In this document: positions 7,032 through 8,321 of the stretch, piece after piece
Layout: each line of letters begins with the position of its first letter
Numbering within the stretch: position 1 is the stretch's first letter
From: Alphaproteobacteria bacterium
Lineage (GTDB): Bacteria > Pseudomonadota > Alphaproteobacteria > Micavibrionales > CSBR16-224
Direction of reading: 5' to 3'
NCBI GenBank assembly: GCA_007116755.1
Contig: SKHU01000268.1
Span: 1 to 8,321, forward strand
DNA: 8,321 nucleotides
Position numbers and translations under genes: made by a program
Notes under the pieces: generated by a model
What the model was told of the DNA's origin: nothing
Databases searched by the model: none
The model's input: the letters and a program-made list of their open reading frames with translations, nothing else

Positions 7032-7649
7032 TTAGCCGAATTTTTGTCCTTTCGGCCCCTGATTTTTCAGATAATTCTGTCCGGCCGTCTTGTCGTCCGT
7101 ATTGGCCAGCAGAGCTTCTTGAATCATGGTTTTTTCTTCTGCCGTCATATCGGTTTTCTCTACGCTGTCGAAGAGTTTTTCCGCATCGGCGGAGGAAATG
7201 CTGTTGCCTTCCAGCAGATAGGCAGCCAGTTGCATCAGCCCCTCCTGCTGTGTTGCGGGATTGTCGATTGCGGCAAGAAAACCGTCAACCGGATTTTGCT
7301 GTTCCGTATTGTCCGTTTGTTGCGGTGCGGAGTCCTCCGGCGTGTTTTCGCCTTTCAGGGCAGCTTTGGCTTTTTTCCATGTGCTTTTCAAATCTTCATA
7401 GGTTTCCGCGGCGATTTCGACCGTGGCTTCGCCGGCATCTTTGGCAACAGAGACCGCATCATTGGCCAATTGCCCGGCGACTTCTGCGCCTTCTTCCACG
7501 CTCTTGTGACTTACGGCGGTTTTGGCTTTTTTGCCGTGTTCTGCCAGCCGTTCTGCAGCTTTTTTACCTTTTTCCGTGATTCCCTTCACGCCGCCGGCTT
7601 TTTTGAAGGCTTTTGCAGCCGCTTCTCCGGCCAGAATTTTAAATAACAT
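7032..7649 (-). CDS. Hypothetical Ala/Lys/Glu-rich helical protein, first gene of the pair
   Basis: 205-residue protein, not recognised. Residues 1-100 are strongly Ala/Lys/Glu/Gly-rich and predicted helical (GKKAAERLAEHGKKAKTAV at 28-46, AEVAGQLANDAVSVAKDAGEA further on), reminiscent in composition of late-embryogenesis-abundant or phasin-like amphipathic proteins; this is composition only, not homology. Residues 101-122 form an acidic/Gln linker. Residues 123-185 look like a compact helical domain (VDGFLAAIDNP, GLMQLAAYLLEGN, SADAEKLFDSV, MTAEEKTMIQEALL). The tail is basic, PKGQKFG. There is no signal peptide, membrane span or cysteine. I chose the ATG at 7649 because a GGAG lies seven bases upstream. 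The longer in-frame start at 7688 would add 13 residues using the rare codons AGG, ATA, CGG and AGA and has no spaced ribosome site. Confidence 0.82.
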   Translation of the reverse strand: MLFKILAGEAAAKAFKKAGGVKGITEKGKKAAERLAEHGKKAKTAVSHKSVEEGAEVAGQLANDAVSVAKDAGEATVEIAAETYEDLKSTWKKAKAALKGENTPEDSAPQQTDNTEQQNPVDGFLAAIDNPATQQEGLMQLAAYLLEGNSISSADAEKLFDSVEKTDMTAEEKTMIQEALLANTDDKTAGQNYLKNQGPKGQKFG

Positions 7650-7656
7650 GCTTTTT

Positions 7657-7660
7657 CTCC
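7657..7660 (-). promoter_or_regulatory. Shine-Dalgarno GGAG deciding the start at 7649
   Basis: GGAG on the minus strand is separated by seven bases from the ATG at 7649. The alternative upstream ATG at 7688 has only a GGCGG directly abutting it, too close to act. This favours the 205-residue product over the 218-residue one. Confidence 0.7.
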
Positions 7661-7712
7661 GTATCCTCAAATATTTAAACAAACCCATCCGCCGGATAAA
7701 CCCGCGAGCCGT

Positions 7713-7733
7713 ACAGCCGGAAGAATCGGCTGT
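7713..7733 (-). promoter_or_regulatory. 5' leader hairpin of the hypothetical operon
   Basis: A perfect seven-base-pair inverted repeat, ACAGCCG and CGGCTGT, with a seven-base loop. It lies within about six bases of the predicted transcript start for the minus-strand operon. It has no T-tract on either strand and so is not a normal terminator. A hairpin right at the 5' end is typical of messages shielded from 5'-dependent decay, or it may be a binding site; the role is inferred. Confidence 0.5.
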
Positions 7734-7745
7734 TAATCTTGTGTT

Positions 7746-7774
7746 AATATATGGAAAATATCTGATTATGTCAA
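7746..7774 (-). promoter_or_regulatory. Strong sigma-70 type promoter for the hypothetical operon
   Basis: On the minus strand, a perfect TTGACA (7774-7769) is followed by a 17-base spacer and TATATT (7751-7746). This is the best promoter in the window. Transcription would begin near 7739, giving a leader of about 90 bases before the ATG at 7649. The leader contains the 7713-7733 hairpin. Confidence 0.75.
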
Positions 7775-7839
7775 CAGGTTTTTGGCAAAGATTTGTTTTT
7801 TTTAAGCCCGATAACTCTTTCCCGTGCGGCGGAATGCTT

Positions 7840-7845
7840 TATAAT
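7840..7845 (+). promoter_or_regulatory. Possible -10 element for yejB
   Basis: A perfect TATAAT sits 36 bases before the yejB ATG, suggesting a transcript start near 7852 and a 30-base leader containing GGAG (7867-7870). The expected -35 position (about 7817-7823) reads CTTTCCC, a poor match, so an activator may be needed or the call may be chance. Confidence 0.4.
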
Positions 7846-7881
7846 GCGGAAGAAAAACGGTTTTTCGGAGCAGAATATCCT

Positions 7882-8321
7882 ATGGGCGCATATGTCATCC
7901 GGCGGCTTTTATTGATGATCCCGACATTATTGGGTGTGATCGTCGTCAACTTCTGCGTTGTGCAGGTGGCGCCGGGCGGCCCTGTCGAGCAGATGCTGGC
8001 GCGTATTCAGGGCACGGATGTTGCGGCGACGGAGCGTTTTACCGGCGGCGGCGGACAGGATTTTTCCATGGATGATATGAGTCTGCGCACGGCAGGCACA
8101 GGGGCGGGTGGGCAAAGCCGCTATCGCGGCGCGCAGGGGCTGGATCCCGAATTCATATTGGAGTTGGAGCGGCAATTCGGTTTTGACAAACCGGCGCATG
8201 AGCGTTTTTTTCTGATGTTAAAAAATTATATCGTCTTTGATTTCGGCGACAGCTATTACCAGGATCGCGCCGTGATGGATCTTATTCTGGATAAAATGCC
8301 GGTTTCAATTTCGCTGGGGCT
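7882..8321 (+). CDS. yejB: ABC peptide/microcin C transporter permease YejB, C-terminus cut by window edge
   Basis: Inner-membrane permease of the YejABEF oligopeptide importer, which in E. coli also takes up microcin C. 146 complete codons are visible. The N-terminus MGAYVIRRLLLMIPTLLGVI is nearly the E. coli YejB N-terminus and forms the first membrane helix (about residues 8-31). VAPGGPVEQML follows. A Gly-rich periplasmic segment is next, then the diagnostic YRGAQGLDPEFI, FGFDKPAHERFF and FDFGDSYYQ blocks, and LILDKMPVSISLGL at the edge, which begins the transporter membrane domain. Total length should be near 360 residues. GGAG lies 11 bases before the ATG. The gene is divergent from the hypothetical operon; no yejA substrate-binding gene lies directly upstream, so yejB appears to open its own transcription unit, with yejE and yejF expected to the right. 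Confidence 0.94.
   Translation, partial: MGAYVIRRLLLMIPTLLGVIVVNFCVVQVAPGGPVEQMLARIQGTDVAATERFTGGGGQDFSMDDMSLRTAGTGAGGQSRYRGAQGLDPEFILELERQFGFDKPAHERFFLMLKNYIVFDFGDSYYQDRAVMDLILDKMPVSISLG

Noticed and set aside
6592..7646. Phe/Cys-rich plus-strand open frames opposite the two small hypothetical genes
   Set aside because: They look like membrane proteins only because Lys/Glu codons (AAA, GAA) read as Phe (TTT, TTC) on the opposite strand. The minus-strand frames have good ribosome sites, a strong promoter and a terminator; the plus frames do not.
7713..7733. Intrinsic terminator reading of the 7713-7733 hairpin
   Set aside because: No run of T follows the stem on either strand, and no gene ends nearby.
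7785..7805. Sigma-54 promoter near TGGCAAAGATTTG
   Set aside because: The -24 TGGCA is present but the required GC at the correct -12 spacing is missing.

Overview
This window looks like the chromosome of a Gram-negative bacterium, probably an alphaproteobacterium of moderate GC. Two genes point that way: an inner-membrane YejB-type peptide permease and a Dot/Icm (type IVB) secretion ATPase of the IcmB/DotO family. A predatory or host-associated lineage such as Micavibrionales would fit, but that is only inference from gene style. There are seven protein genes, two of them cut by the window edges. I see no tRNA, rRNA, CRISPR array, insertion sequence or prophage signature.

Layout. Positions 1-1593 (minus) hold most of an Xaa-Pro aminopeptidase (M24B), with its C-terminus beyond the left edge. 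A 184-base AT-rich divergent spacer separates it from icmB/dotO (1778-4987, plus), the most notable gene here, which encodes a 1069-residue ATPase with a disordered Ala/Pro/Glu/Gly-rich tail. Icmb meets a GNAT acetyltransferase (4994-5548, minus) tail to tail with a 6-base gap. NAD kinase (5649-6425, plus) is divergent from the acetyltransferase and ends at a clear bidirectional terminator. On its other side that terminator closes a minus-strand pair of unrecognised small Lys/Ala-rich proteins (7649-7032, then 6972-6487). The pair is driven by a near-consensus sigma-70 type promoter and has a 5' hairpin leader. Divergent from it, yejB (7882 onward, plus) runs off the right edge.

How the genes fit together. 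Most entries are independent housekeeping or transport units: peptide trimming, NADP synthesis and peptide import. IcmB is the cytoplasmic motor of a type IVB secretion or conjugation apparatus, yet no other dot/icm gene is visible. It therefore appears as a single gene among housekeeping genes, and the rest of the system should lie elsewhere. The two-gene hypothetical operon is the main unexplained coding content. Its products are soluble, helical and low in complexity, and no function can be assigned from sequence alone.
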